A DNA stretch of 64,000 nucleotides from Primula veris (lineage: Eukaryota > Streptophyta > Magnoliopsida > Ericales > Primulaceae): positions 30,356,967 through 30,420,966 of the forward strand of contig OY821744.1 in NCBI GenBank assembly GCA_963682055.1, given 5' to 3'. Shown in pieces: positions 11,401 to 23,682 of the stretch. The notes beneath the pieces were generated by a model. That model did not search any database. It was not told where the DNA came from and saw only the letters and a list, made by a program, of their open reading frames with translations. The position numbers and the translations under genes were made by a program. The first letter of the stretch is position 1. Each line of letters starts with the position of its first letter.

Positions 11401-12604
11401 TTTATCTTAGAAAAAGTTATATTTCGTTGAGCAAAAAAAAAAAACCATCTTAAAGATAAAGTTTAATACTGTCTCGGTTGATACATAACTTAGAAAAAAC
11501 TACCACCAAACACATCATATCCATCCATCATCATTTTATATTTATGCTTATATTCAATTTCTTTCCATCATCACAAAACACAACCATTCATAACAGATGT
11601 CGTCTGAACTCAATCAAACAAAAATAAACAAATCACCGTAGTTGTTGGTACAATTTTTTTCAAGTCTGCAAATCCTTAAAAGCATTTTAATTACTTTAAT
11701 AAGTATGGTAAATTTTACTTTTAATAAGTAAGATGAAAAAAGTTTTACTTTTCTAAAAAGTAGATTTTTTAATCACCACCAAACAACATTTTTACTTTTC
11801 ATAAGTAAAAGTAATATTAAGTAAAAAGTAAAGGTCACCCAAACAAGGCCATTATGTATACATCAAATTTAATGGCTTTATTTGTTTGAAGGAATTTATT
11901 AATGAAACGTAACGTCATGCATAACTAGCTATAGGATCTTTTTAATTAAGAAAACAATGAAGCCATTCTCAAATCACATCCCAGTGTGAGGAAGTGTATT
12001 CTAAGATTTACATAAGACGGACAAATTATAAAAATATATAGTTCTTAAAAAAAACAGGCCCTTCTTAAATGGCGTTGGCCGGATTTGTATAAAACAATGA
12101 GACAAGCCTATAAAAACAAGGTCAAAGTAATCATCCGTTTCATGTGATTTAATAATGTAGGCGAATAGAGTTATTCGTTATTAATACCTATCACCGTGTA
12201 TAAGTGCATTCGTTTAATATTGGTACGTCAGTAACCTTGCTACTAATTGCTTAATGGGATGAATTTTCAGAGGAAAATGAGTCAGTGTCTTGATAGTAAT
12301 TATGAACAAGTACTCATGATATTTAAGATAAATTAAATCATAACCATCTGCTGTTATAAAACTTGATCAGGGATTGCTTAATTTGGAAAAATTTGTAATC
12401 TCTGTCACGTCAAGATCTCGGGTTTGTTTAGGGTTGCAACGGGGAGAAAATGGATATAGATTGTCGTGTTCGATATAGATATTACCACAATTTTGAAATC
12501 TCAGCACTTGATTATTATTATAACAGTTGTTCTTTTGTCTTGCGTTATTGTGCTCTTTCACAGAGAATGTTGATTAAATACAGTAGGTATTGTGGCTTAC
12601 CACA
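8431..12604 (+). repeat. 4.17-kb module, copy 2
   Basis: Complete direct repeat of copy 1 with no length difference (4174 bp) and roughly eight substitutions seen by eye. It carries the same spliced frame, the TIR element (10483-11851) and the terminal hairpin. The adjacent near-identical copies point to unequal exchange or replication slippage. Confidence 0.9.
8901..9530 (-). CDS. Unrecognised spliced gene, three 3' exons (module copy 2)
   Basis: Same exons as in copy 1, shifted by 4174 bp: A 9439-9530, B 9214-9275, C 8901-8973. Splice sites and frame are unchanged. Function unknown. Confidence 0.45.
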
Positions 12605-15210
12605 ATTTTAGGAACACTCTTTGGGTGTCTCTTGCCAAAATATATCATCTATTTGGCACAACAATAAAATGTTCCAAAGTTTATTTAGGAACGGAATTTT
12701 GGCATTCCAGTTTCTTGTTGGAACTAACATGAAGTGTTCCAACTATTTAATTTTAGACCATATAATTTGTGTACTGAAAGTCAAATAAAACAAAAATATG
12801 CAAAATAAAGAAGTTGCGATCAATACTATTTACGAAATAAAATTACTCAACAAACAAATTTTATAAATAGAAGTACATAGGTCAAGGATTCAGAAATGAC
12901 TATATCATGTACTAACTTTTACAAGCTACAATCTGTCATTTAAAAAATCTCCCCATTGACTAACACAAATTATGTTAAGTTTCAATTATCATAAAAGAGA
13001 CAACTAATGTCCTAAACATAAATATTTTCTCCATGCTTATCACATAAGGGGTCTTCATATCTCCTTCATTGCCATCAATTGTTTTGAATTTTACAAGGAG
13101 CGGCAACAAAGTGTGTCAATTCATTCAACTCAAATATATCTTCCTGCAAAAAAGAATAAAAAAAATAGAAAAAATTTAAACCAGCTATGCATTATATAGA
13201 AAATCATTCAAGAAAAACATTTAAAAGTTTTAGACATTGTTTTCAGAATCACAGGCAGAGCTATAAGTATTTGGATTTTCTTTGATAATTGTTGGTGAAT
13301 ACACGGAAATATTGAATTCCTAACGAGATCGTGATTTGGATTTATTCAATATAAAAAGTAAACAAAATTGTATGCCTACTCACGTGTCAACGCTCATGCT
13401 CCATAAATGACTCACGATCCACAAATCTAACAGCTCTTCACCATCCTGCCAATACATTAAGCAAATTAATAAATGGATTGACACAAATAATAAAGTAAAA
13501 CAAGAATATGCACATAAAGTAAACCACTATTATGACAATACACTTACTTAAATGAAATAACTAAAAAGAACCTCTGTAAGTCTTAAGATCGAGTGTTAAG
13601 AAACTTACGTACGAACTCGAGGAACTCGCGTCACGACGTCCTCCCAAAACTCTCTGAGTGGTCCTCTCAATAAAGATTGGGTTTCTCTGTTGACTATTTC
13701 CTAAGATCAAGGACTTGAATCAAATTAGAAGTTCTGCTAGTAAGTTTAAAAAGTAATTAAAACATAAAAATCATATAAACATTCTTTACGGGTAGAACAT
13801 TATTCATTTAATGTTTTTATTTCCTGATAATCACTGGTATTATATTTCTTCAAAGCAAGTACAGTTCAAACAATTAATTTTCAAACATAGCTTATCAGAA
13901 ATCTTTCATTTGTTAGTACTACACTTGTGTTTTTGAAACGCCTATGCAAAGTGATCGTTGTTAATAACATTTCATCAAAATCTTTTAACGGAATCGAGAT
14001 TAATGAAATGTTATAAACACGATCAGTTTGGAAGAGCATAATTCCCCGAGTTGTGGACAAATGCCTCTATGTTGATTGTTGGCCCTTTTATAGAAATCCA
14101 ATTTCACTTTTGCGATTTTGACAAATTAAATTGATTTGTGTTAATATGGAAATAGAGGTGTGTCAAAATAGGCATCATTTCCTCTACTGGTAAGGTTGTC
14201 ATTATGTTTACTATTTTGGCACCTTTAATATCGAATATAAGTAGAAAGAAATTAGTACATAATTCTAACTGAATTGCATTTATGGCGAATATATCTTACT
14301 TACTCCAGCCATTATCTGTTCATTCCTAATTTTTACTAACATCTAACGCTGAAAATGTACAGAAAACTTTGCATAGGTTAATCGAATCCCATTGCGATGT
14401 AGTTAAATGTCGTCGATAAGCCACAAATATTGTCTACTGTATTTATAATGTTGTTTCCAAATACATAGAATTGATTAGCATTACCTTCTTGAGTTTAACA
14501 TGGGAGCAAATCTGATCAAACGAGACAACTTATTCTGTTAAACGACTAACTAGCATTCTCGATTATTCAAGACACGTTACTACCTAAGTAGTTCAAACGG
14601 TTACTTAACAACTCTTAACTGCAACGAGTATAACAAAATGGGAAGATATAATGGTCTCGTTTGGTGCGTCTTTTAGGTTTAAAAGTATACTTTTTGTAAC
14701 AAGGTTGAAAAGTATATTTTTTCTGTTTATTTTTTAGTGAGTAAATATTGTTTGGTGAACATTGTAAAAGTATATTTTTCATTAAAAATGTTGTTTGGTA
14801 AAATATGTTTATGATTAATAGAATAAAATAAAATAATTAATTAGCAAAAAACATTTAATTGAAAGATTAAAAAGATACCAAATTAGAAAAATATAATGAT
14901 TATAGGAACATAAAAAAGATGCAAAATTAACGATTTCGCCTATGGTGCTTATGATTATACAAACATATATAATGATTATACCACGTTCTATTTATAAATT
15001 CACACTTAACTAAGAATGTGATAAAAATGAGGGTGCTTTGTATCAAAGCCTTTCAACAAAAATATTAAAATGCATATTACAGTTAGATTGAACAAATTAG
15101 CTCGGGTTTACTCCATTACGTTTCAGCAAGTTTACAAGTACAGACTTGGATAGATAGAAAACGAATATGTAATATTCAAACATATACAATAGTCAGTTTT
15201 TTCAAATCAT
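12605..15210 (+). repeat. 4.17-kb module, copy 3 (right end lost)
   Basis: Follows copy 2 directly but stops at TCAAATCAT (15210), where a minus-strand copia fragment begins. It shares substitutions with copies 4 and 5 that copies 1 and 2 lack (for example TATAGAAATCC in place of TATAGGAATCC near 14090), so it belongs to that subgroup. The spliced frame (13075-13700) has a 4-bp deletion in exon C near 13137 that shifts its frame. Confidence 0.85.
13075..13700 (-). pseudogene. Spliced frame, module copy 3, frameshifted
   Basis: Exons A and B match copy 1. Exon C lacks four bases near 13137 (ATATATC in place of ATATAGCTATC on the plus strand), which breaks the frame before the usual stop. It is the only one of the five copies with a disrupted exon C. 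Confidence 0.4.
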
Positions 15211-16095
15211 AGAATTTATTTTGTGATCACTTTCATTTTCAACACGAGCTTTAAATTTTTTGAAACCATAAAAAACATCGGATTTTTGTTTAAAAAAGTA
15301 AACCCAAGTCTTTCGACTAAAATTATCAATAAAAAGAGCAAAATAATTGCTTTTTCCAAAAGAACTTGGTTTAATAGGACCACAAATATCCATATAAACA
15401 AGTTCCAACGGTTTTTTAGCTATTGTAGTAGTCGCTTGTTTCGGAAAACTTTTCCGTGGTTGTTTTCCAAACAAACATGCCTCACAAAGTTCATCAACAT
15501 GATCAATATGAGGTAAACATTTCACCATATTTTTACTACTCAACAATTTCAAGCCATCAAAATTAAGGTGCCCAAATCTAAAATGTCAAAGCCACGATTT
15601 TTCTTTAAAACACGCTTTCAAACATTTAACCCCACTATTTTGAATATCTAAAGAAAACATTCTATTTTTCAACATCGGGATTTTTGCAACCAAATTCTCA
15701 TTTTTATCACTTAATAAAATGTTATAATTTTTCGAATGAATAACATAGCCCTTTTCCAAAAGTTGTCTCAAACTCAAAATATTAGACTTCATATTTGGCA
15801 CATAATAAACATTCAAGATAAAATCATTTTCTCTATTTTTCAATTGGATTAAAACTTTTCCCTTCCCTTTCACCAGAATTTTAGATTCATCGCCAAAATA
15901 AATATCTCCATTTGCCATTTCATCAATTTCGGTAAACATATTTTTATTACCACACATATGGTTGCTAGCCCCCATATCTAAATACCACGTTGTATTTTCT
16001 CCGCTTTTATTTTCATTATGCGCAAATAAAAGTGTAGAACGTTCTTCATTTTCTCTAGCCAAATTAGCCCTTTCCTCAAATTTATTATTACTCAA
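15211..16095 (-). pseudogene. copia protease / pre-integrase / integrase remnant (U1)
   Basis: The minus-strand frame 16095-15586 shows the aspartic protease motif WYLDMGASNHMCG and the downstream VYYVPNMKSNILSLRQL block. The frame 15552-15202 shows the integrase zinc-binding part (HIDHVDELCEACLFGKQ) and the first catalytic Asp region (LVYMDICGPIKPSS, FIDNFSRKTWVYF). The frame is interrupted between 15586 and 15552. In U2 the protease motif is DTGTS, in U1 DMGAS. Confidence 0.8.
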
Positions 16096-16113
16096 TCTAC
16101 ACTCGGAAGCGTA

Positions 16114-16961
16114 ATGTCCAAATTTTTGACAATTATAACATTTAATTTGGGACTTATCATACCTTGGTTTTCCATTATAATTTTTTCCTCTTCCACGGCC
16201 TCTCGTCGGATAAGAGTTTTGTCTCCTCTCTTCTTTTTCGAAAGAGTTGTAACCACCACGGCCATAATTTTGACCTCGACCTCTTCCTCATTGGCTTTTT
16301 GAGTTGCTAAAACTTTTATCGTTCATGCTAAACTTCGTTTGAAGAGCTTTCTCGAGCGGCTCTTCCTTGACAACTCTTTGTTGAGTTTTTTTTCATGAGT
16401 TTGGAGCGAGCCCAAGAGTTGATCCACCGTCATAGATTCTACATCTTTAGATTACTCGATAGCCACAACAATATAGTCTCATTTAGAATCTAAAGAACGT
16501 AGAATTTTTTCGACAACACGGGTGTCGTCTAAATTTTCTCCGCATCTTTTCATTTGATTGACGACCTTTTGAACTCGTGAAAAATAGTCATGAACCGATT
16601 CGGAAACTTTCATAAATAAAGCCTCAAAATCACCACGTAAGTTTTGGAGTCGAATCTTTTTTAGCTTGTCAACTCCTTTGAACGAATTCTCCAAAATATC
16701 CCAAGATTTTTTGCTCGTGGTTGCACTCGCCAACTTTTCGAACATAGTTTCATCCAAATCTTGATGGATGATGTTAAGAGCCTTTCGATCCTTCTTCTTT
16801 AAATCCTCCATTTGAGTCTGAGTTACGTAACCGTCTTCTTTGGTTTCATTATACCCGGTCTCTACGATTTTCCACATATTTCGGGAACCGAGAAGCACTT
16901 TCATTCTTATGCTCCAATTAGCGTAGAAATCTTTCTTAATGATGGGGATAAAAGGGGTCAT
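16114..16961 (-). pseudogene. copia gag remnant with zinc knuckle (U1)
   Basis: The gag frame probably starts at the ATG at 16961 (MTPFIPIIKKDFYANWSIRM). It carries a UBN2-type gag core ([33 protein letters not shown]). In-frame stops lie at 16479-16481 and shortly after. Further down, the minus strand keeps a CCHC-like knuckle region near 16110-16140. The frame is broken, so this is not a working gag. Confidence 0.75.
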
Positions 16962-16999
16962 TCCACCGGCTATTTTGGGACCGTTGGCTCTGGTACCAC

Positions 17000-17181
17000 T
17001 GTTGGAAATATGGATGGCCGAAAAGAGGCAACTCACAACATGTGAAAAAACCACCAAATAAAAATAGAGAGATTATAATAAGAAGTTCATTTCAACTTTT
17101 ATATTTTTTGTCAGTTTATATTTGTGTGAATTTTTTCACCTGTTGTGAGTTGCCTCTTTCTGCCCATCCATATTTCCAACA
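17000..17181 (-). repeat. Short copia LTR (182 bp) with long internal inverted repeat
   Basis: Bounded by TGTTGGAAATA and TATTTCCAACA and followed on the minus strand by a Met-type PBS. The first and last about 50 bp are near-perfect inverted repeats (GGATGG...GAGGCAACTCACAACA), so the whole LTR can fold into one hairpin with an about 80-nt loop. The U2 copy is 48547-48728. Confidence 0.75.
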
Positions 17182-17817
17182 ATATTAATTGATTTTATTC
17201 ACATATTTTTAGTTATCTATTCTTTTTGATAGAGGGATTTTCCCCAATCGCTTGTTAGCCTTAACCTAGGGCTTATATTTATTTGTTTGATTGAGTTTTT
17301 AGGGCATTCTCTTGATTGCTTTGATTTTGAATTTGTTTAAATGCTTTCTTTCAGTAATCCCATTTAATTTCTTAGTTGATTTACTTAGTTATCATTTGAA
17401 TGCTTTCTGCAACATTGGAAATTGGTTAATAAATAAAATTATGTCCATCTTAGGTTCAAATACTGAAAATGTTAAGCTTTTTATTAGTAAAAACTGGCCG
17501 GATTTGAAAATGTTTAAATCCTATAAGGCCTTAGTCCATTCGTTCAGAAGTCATTTGTGTTCATTTTTAAATGCGTAAATGCGTCAGAGATTGTTACAAT
17601 TACCTGATAGAAAACATGAAACTTATTTTGCACCACAATCAACTCATGAAGAGATAGCATTTTGTAATTTTCTGTTTGATAATTGTGAATTATTGTTTCT
17701 TGATTGCTATTTGTTGAGGCAAAATGATAATTGTTTCCAAAGGTTTAACCATCTAATATGTTCTTTCTCATATATTACTTTTCAAAATCCCTTTTTTTTA
17801 AAATGCTAAGCATGTAC
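17182..17817. other. Unrecognised DNA with a broken 166-codon frame
   Basis: From 17312 to 17809 one plus-strand frame is open except for a single TAA at 17576-17578. It contains stretches such as LPDRKHETYFAPQSTHEE but no domain I recognise and no convincing ATG at the upstream end. U2 (48859-49356) keeps the frame and the stop. It may be a relic of a host gene or chance. The stretch ends at the gypsy target site TGTAC (17813-17817). Confidence 0.3.
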
Positions 17818-18373
17818 TGTCACGCCCCAAAATCCAAATGACACGGATATCGAGGCATGACCTTTTTAAAGAAAAGAAAAGAGAACCTGTTGGTACGAAA
17901 TTAAAATTTTTAAAAGAAAACACTAGCGAGCTAAAGGAACTATTAAACAATTTAATAAAAGTGTTTGCCAAACACGGCTACAAGACGAGATAAAATAAAC
18001 GAATGTAAATTGCCCGTAGGCTACAACCTCAAAATATAATATGAATGAAAAGAAAGCAGAAGCCCCAAACCCCTGATGTTGCAATGCAACAGCTCTTATC
18101 CGAACATGCCAACCTAATTGGTACCTGAAATACAAAATTGTAACGGTGAGTCCCACGCACGTAACTAGACGGGACGGCACCACGAATACCGTCACTCCAT
18201 CCCTTAAATGCAAGTGCTCACAAATTCTACAACTACGATAATCGACGTATAAAAAGAAATATAATGACATTCTACAACTACGATAATCGATGAATAAAAA
18301 GAATATAATGACATTCTACAACTGGATAAATTAAATAAATTAGATAACATCTACACACATCTATAGCATACAC

Positions 18374-18732
18374 GGACCTCTCACGCCACCTACCCCGGTC
18401 CGTAAGGTAGGTCATTCCCTATCCCTTCGGCCGTCTTCTGTCTCCGGAATTAGGGAGAGACAGAGACCATTGCAACATAAAAGTAGATTTATATTGCGTA
18501 CTTGGACCTCTCACGCCACTCGCCCCAGTCCGTAAGATGAGTCATTCCCTATCCCTTCGGCCGTCTTATGTCCCCGGAATTAGGGAGAGACATAGACCAT
18601 TGCTAACATAAAAGTAAATATAGTGCACACTGGGACCTCTCACGCCACTCGCCCCAGTCCGTAAGACGAGTCATTCCCTATCCCTTCGGCCGTCTTCTGT
18701 CCCCGGAATTAGGGAGAGACAGAGACCATTGC
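18374..18732 (-). repeat. Three 129-bp hairpin-bearing repeats in left LTR
   Basis: The units begin GGACCTCTCACGCCAC on the plus strand. Read on the minus (LTR sense) strand, each folds into stem 1 (TCTGTC/GACAGA or TATGTC/GACATA) and stem 2 (ACCTACC/GGTAGGT or an ACTCG/CGAGT type). Bases on the two sides of a stem change together between units. Confidence 0.7.
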
Positions 18733-18751
18733 CACTACAGCTAAAACGCAA

Positions 18752-18940
18752 GGCCTCGGCCAATAATATAAAGTCATGCAAATAACACATTCTCATACGG
18801 TCTCGGCCAATAATATAAATCCACGCAAATATCACATTCTCATACGGCCTCGGCCAATAATATAAATCTACGCAAATATCACATTCTCATACGACCTCGG
18901 CCAATAATATAAATCCACGCAAATAGCACATTCTCATACG
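18752..18940 (-). repeat. Four 47-bp tandem repeats in left LTR
   Basis: The core CTCGGCCAATAATATAA...CACATTCTCATACG is repeated four times at about 47-bp spacing. The right LTR holds two related units (about 27345-27468), showing that the two LTRs are not copies of one parent LTR without further change. Confidence 0.75.
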
Positions 18941-19808
18941 TCACTCTAACGTAATTCAACATAACCCATAAGCTTAGGTGCTAGATTCACGACTAGCCAA
19001 ACAAGTCTAACAACATAAACCTCATTCAGGCATTTTAACAAACACCTTGTATGCGCAATATAAAACTCATCTATATTTAACAATAATTTACCCAATTCTA
19101 TCAACAACCATAATAAGATATAATCAACGCATAAAACACGCCACCCATTAATATTCTCATTAATTCGAAATCAAAAGACTAAATCATCAACTACTCCAAA
19201 AGCAAATAAGTGAATTAAACATACAACAAATAAACCTAATTAACAATTTAAGAACATAATTAATATAAAAGGAAAAAACCCCCCAATTTATAATAAACGC
19301 AAAACCTAATCCTAACATACACCCTCGTCTAGTCGCAATGGATAACCCCCGTTACCTTAGCGCGTAGAGGAGATGCTTCCGGTATGAACCCGCTAACGGT
19401 GGTCTCCTCTTCTTCTTCTTCCTCTTCTTTCTTTTTCTCTCTTTTCTCTCTTCTTACTTGTTTTTACCGATTTTTGCTTTTGAAAAGTGGCTGGAAAGTG
19501 TTTATAAAAAGCTGTTTTGAGATAGTTTGAGGTAACGAACTATTTGGTCCCCAAAGTTCTAATAGTTAACTCTTAATCCAAAAATATTGTTTTACCACTC
19601 AAAAATACAAATCTTTAGAAACAAATCTATTGGGTCCTTTTTATTAGTAAAATTTGTAACAGGTTTTTAAAATAAAGTTTTTCGGAAGAGTTTCGGTTTT
19701 TGGCTAAAAATTAGTCGAGTGACCGGTTTTTTGTAAAAATTTGAATAAAACGTTTTTGGATAATTTAAATCATAATTAAAACCATTTATAAAAATACGGG
19801 ATGTTACA

Positions 19809-20295
19809 ACTAACCCTCCTTAAAAGAATTTCGTCCCGAAATTTCCTTTCTAAACAACTATACCCAGGAATTATAAACTTCTATAAACAAGGCCATAAAA
19901 ATTTTAAACGTACAATGCGTGACATAATTCAAGAAATAACATACGCAGGGTTCACAACCCGTAACAACTCCATAACTCAAATAAAGTAAACTCCAGATAA
20001 TGCACAACATGTAAGACTAACCGCCTATATACAATATCTAACAGAATAAAAGACGACAATGTAAAACAAGCGGCTGCAACATAAAAGTCAATAAGGTAAA
20101 CTAAGCTGACATGCTTCTACCTCAACAACTCCATACATCTACAAAGCCCAAACATGGTAAACACCTATATGCAATATCAAACATAATAAAAGACAACTCC
20201 GTAAACTCTAGGTGTTAAAACAAAAATAAACTCCAGACTCTAGGCGTTACAACCCTTCCCCGATAAAGAAATTTCGTCCCGAAATTAGAATGCAT
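19809..20295 (-). other. Gypsy 3' untranslated region with two PPT/LTR-start-like modules
   Basis: The minus-strand sequence after pol contains TTTCGGGACGAAATTTC followed by a G-rich run and TTGTAACGCC (about 20290-20255). The same layout recurs right before the LTR (about 19855-19809: TTTCGGGACGAAATTC, AAGGAGGG, TGTAACATCCCG). The inner module looks like a relic of an older LTR boundary. Confidence 0.6.
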
Positions 20296-23200
20296 CTAAA
20301 GAAAAGTACCTAAAGAAAAGTCGAGATTAGGATATTTCCTCTTCATCTCATCCTCGCGTTCCCAAGTTGCCTCCTCGGCCCCGTGGTGTTTCCAAACCAC
20401 CTTTACCAATCGAATAGTAGTTCCTCGAAGTTCCTTCTCTTGCACATCGATAATCCTCATAGGTCCCACTTCATAGGTCACATCCGCACTAACCTCAATG
20501 TCCTCAAAGTCCACCACGTGTGAGGGGTCGTGATGATACTTTTTCAACATTGACACATGGAACACCGGGTGAATCCCCGCCAACTTTGGTGGCAAGTCCA
20601 ACCGGTATGCAACTTCTCCAACTCGGTCCACGATCTCAAATGGTCCGATAAATCTCGGGCTCAACTTCCCTTTAGAGCCAAACCTCATAACCCCCTTCCT
20701 TGGCGAAACTCGCAAAAATACTTGATCCCCTTTTTCGAACTCCAAAGGTCTCCTCCTCTTATCCGCATAACTCTTTTGCCTACTTCAGGCCGTCTCAAGC
20801 CTTTGTCGAATTAACTTAATCTTTTCTGTCGTTTCTTGAACCAATTGCGGTCCTAACATTTCCGCTTCTCCCACCTCGGTCCAACACACCGGAGACCTAC
20901 ACGGCCGTCCGTATAAAGCCTCGAAAGGTGCCATGCCAATACTAGCTTGAAAGCTATTATTATACGCAAACTCCACTAAGGGTAGATGGCTCTCCCAGCC
21001 TCCCTTGAAGTTATTCACACATGCGCGCAACATATCCTCTAGCACTTGGATAGCCCGCTCCGATTGTCCATCCGTTTGGGGATGAAACGCCGTACTCATT
21101 GTCAACTTGGTCCCTAAGGCATTTTGCAATGCACCCCAGAATCTCGACACAAACCTCGCGTCTCGATCCGATAGTATCGAAATCGGCACCCCATGAAGTC
21201 TAACTATTTCCTTAATATACTTCCGTCCCAAGATTTCCACCGAATTTGTCATCTTAATCACAATGAAGTGTGCGGATTTGGTCAAACGGTCGACCACAAC
21301 CCACACAGCGTCATTCCCACTTACCGATCTAGGTAAGTTGGTCACAAAGTCCATTGCTATCCTTTCCCACTTCCATTCCGCTACCGGTAAGGGTTGGAGC
21401 ATACCCGCCGGCCTTTGGTGTTCCGCTTTCACTTGTTGGCAAGTTAGACACCTGCTAACATATGAAGCTACATCTCGTTTCATTCCGGGCCACCAAAACT
21501 GTCTTTTCGCATCATGATACATTTTCCTCCCGCCGGGATGAACGGCTAATCGGGAGTGGTGAAACTCCTTTAATACCTCGTTCCTCATGTTTTCTGTCAC
21601 ATAAGTCCTTCCCTTAAAGCGTAGTCCTCCATCGGTTCCTTTCATCCAACCCTCTAATCCTTCGCTCGAACTTATCTGTCTCTCAAAGTTCTCCACTTTC
21701 TCATCTCCTTCTTGTGCTTCCAAAACCCTACTCACCAGTTCCGGTTGTACCACTATTGTGTACAAAGTCCCCCCATTAACATGTCCAAACTCCAAGTCGA
21801 ACTCGTTCACTTTTCCCATCATCCTCCATTCCTCGATCGCCACATGCGCTAAGGTCGCATGAGACTTTCGACTCAAAGCATCCGCCACTACATTGGCCTT
21901 TCCCGGATGATAGTGCAAGTCATAGTCGTACTGTTCCAAATATTCCATCCATCGCCGTTGTCGCATATTTAGATCACGTTGGGTAAAAATATGCCCTAAG
22001 CTCTTGTGATCCGAGAACACTTCGAACTTTTCCCCGAACAGATAGTGCCTCCATATCTTCAACGCATGAACTATTGCCGCTAGCTCTAGGTCATGAGTCA
22101 GATAGTTCTTTTCATGAATCCTTAGTTGTCGCGAAGCATAAGCGATAACCTTTCCGTCTTGCATCAAGACGCAACCCAAGCCTTCCTTCGAAGCATCGCA
22201 ATACAATTGGTAACCCTTCCCTTGCTCAGGAATAATTAGTATGGGAGAACTAGTCAACCGCTTCTTGAGTTCTAGGAAAGCTTTCTCGCAAGTCTCACTC
22301 CACACGAACTTCACCCCCTTCTTGGTAAGGTAAGTCATTGGAGCCGCCAACTTCGAGAAATCCTTGACGAACCGTCGATAGTATCCCGCTAATCCCAAGA
22401 AACTTCGAATCTCGAACACATTCTTCGGTTGTGTCCATTTCAAAACTGCCTCAATTTTCGTCGTGTCCACCTTTACCCCTTCTTCCGAGATCACATGTCC
22501 AAGAAATTTCACCTCATTTAGCCAAAACTCACATTTGCTAAATTTTTCATAAAGTTGGTGCTCTCTCAATGTGAGCAATGCTAGACGGAGATGCTCCTCG
22601 TGTTCCTCTCTTGAACTCGAGTAAATCAAGATATCGTCGACGAAGACCACCACAAACTTGTCGAGATACTCCTTAAAGATTCGGTTCATTAACTCCATAA
22701 ATGCCGCCGGCGCATTGGTTAACCCGAAGGGCATGACCACAAACTCATAGTGCCCATACCGGGTTCTAAAGGCCGTTTTCGAAATATCCTCATCCTTCAC
22801 CCTCAATTGGTGATAGCCTGATCGCAAGTCAATTTTTGAGAAGAACGTCGCTCCTTTCAGCTGGTCAAACAAATCATCAATTCGAGGTAGTGGGTACTTA
22901 TTCTTAATAGTCACCCTATTTAGCTTTCGATAGTCGATGCACATCCTCATCGATCCATCTTTCTTTTGCACGAATAAGGCCGGTGCCGCCCACGGTGACG
23001 TACTCTGCCTAATAAACCCCTTCTCTAGCAGTTCTTCTAACTGCTTACTCAACTCTTTCAACTCTGCTGGTGCCAAACGGTACGGGGAAATGGCTATGGG
23101 TGCCGTTCCCGGCACCAATTCGATAGAAAAATCTATCCCTCTTTTCGGTGGTAACCCCGGTAGATCCTTCGGAAACACATCTCTAAAGTCGTCCACTACG

Positions 23201-23682
23201 CTTGGCCACGTTTCCACTTCCTCGTCGTTATCTACTATCGAGAGACTAGCCAAAAGACAAGACAGGTTGCCCACAACCCTCTCGAAATAATATGGAATAG
23301 AAGAAAGGGTAGCATCCCTTTCCCCACGAAAGAACACCTCATCTCCGGATGAAGTTGTAAGGAAAACCTTTCGTCGAACACAGTCGATGAAAGAATTGAA
23401 ATGAACCAACCAGTCCATTCCAAGTATCACATCGAATCCCGACATCTCTATAACTACCAAGTCAAATGTAAATACGTGGTCCGCGACCACCATCTCACAA
23501 GACCGACACACTCGGTCCAACACAACTCGACCCCCAACAGGAGTCTCTACAACAATCGGGTTCTCTAGAACCCCAATTTCTAACGACAAAGACTCAACTA
23601 GACTTCTAGATATAAAAGAACGGGAAGCCCCTGTATCAAAAAGAACATGTGCCCAAGATGAGCACACAAGAACCATACCTTG
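20296..23682 (-). pseudogene. Ty3/gypsy pro-pol polyprotein with one in-frame TGA
   Basis: The minus-strand frame starts at the protease ([11 protein letters not shown], residues about 13-23). RT follows (IDYRKLNR near 247, FVDDIL near 343), then RNase H ([10 protein letters not shown] near 492), integrase with an HHCC zinc site (about 705-740) and the catalytic Asp/Asp/Glu region (MDFVTNLP near 778, LSDRDARF near 832, [12 protein letters not shown] near 868). A TGA at 20785-20787 interrupts the frame, which then continues without shift through a C-terminal region (HPVFHVSMLKKY...EATWEREDEM) that looks like a chromodomain. The usual upstream gag is missing: homology to the related element at 59904 stops at CAAGGTATG (23682). 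This copy lacks gag and has one stop, so it is not autonomous. Confidence 0.9.

Larger units (their letters stand above)
15211..17181 (-). mobile_element. Truncated copia element: 5' LTR, gag, protease, partial integrase (U1)
   Basis: On the minus strand the order is 5' LTR (17000-17181), PBS (GTGGTACCAGAGCC, about 16986-16999), gag, zinc knuckle, protease, GAG-pre-integrase and the start of integrase. The element ends at 15211 with no RT, RNase H or 3' LTR. The truncation point is joined to the same base of the 4.17-kb module as in U2 (46683/46684), so the junction predates the U1/U2 duplication. It resembles the Tnt1-type copia group; the exact clade is not assigned. Confidence 0.85.
17818..19808 (-). 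repeat. Left gypsy LTR (1991 bp, minus orientation)
   Basis: On the minus strand it runs TGTAACATCCCG...GGGGCGTGACA. It has three 129-130-bp repeats (starting 18374, 18503, 18633), each with two predicted hairpins, and four 47-bp repeats around the motif CTCGGCCAATAATATAA (about 18752-18940). The right LTR has only two of the 47-bp units. The TATA and transcription start sites were not located with confidence. Confidence 0.85.

Noticed and set aside
12367..12561. 64-codon minus-strand ORF in module copy 2
   Set aside because: The matching stretches of copies 1 and 5 do not keep the same ORF; Asn-rich AT composition suggests chance.
22937..23290. Plus-strand ORF opposite gypsy RT
   Set aside because: Antisense shadow of the pol coding sequence.
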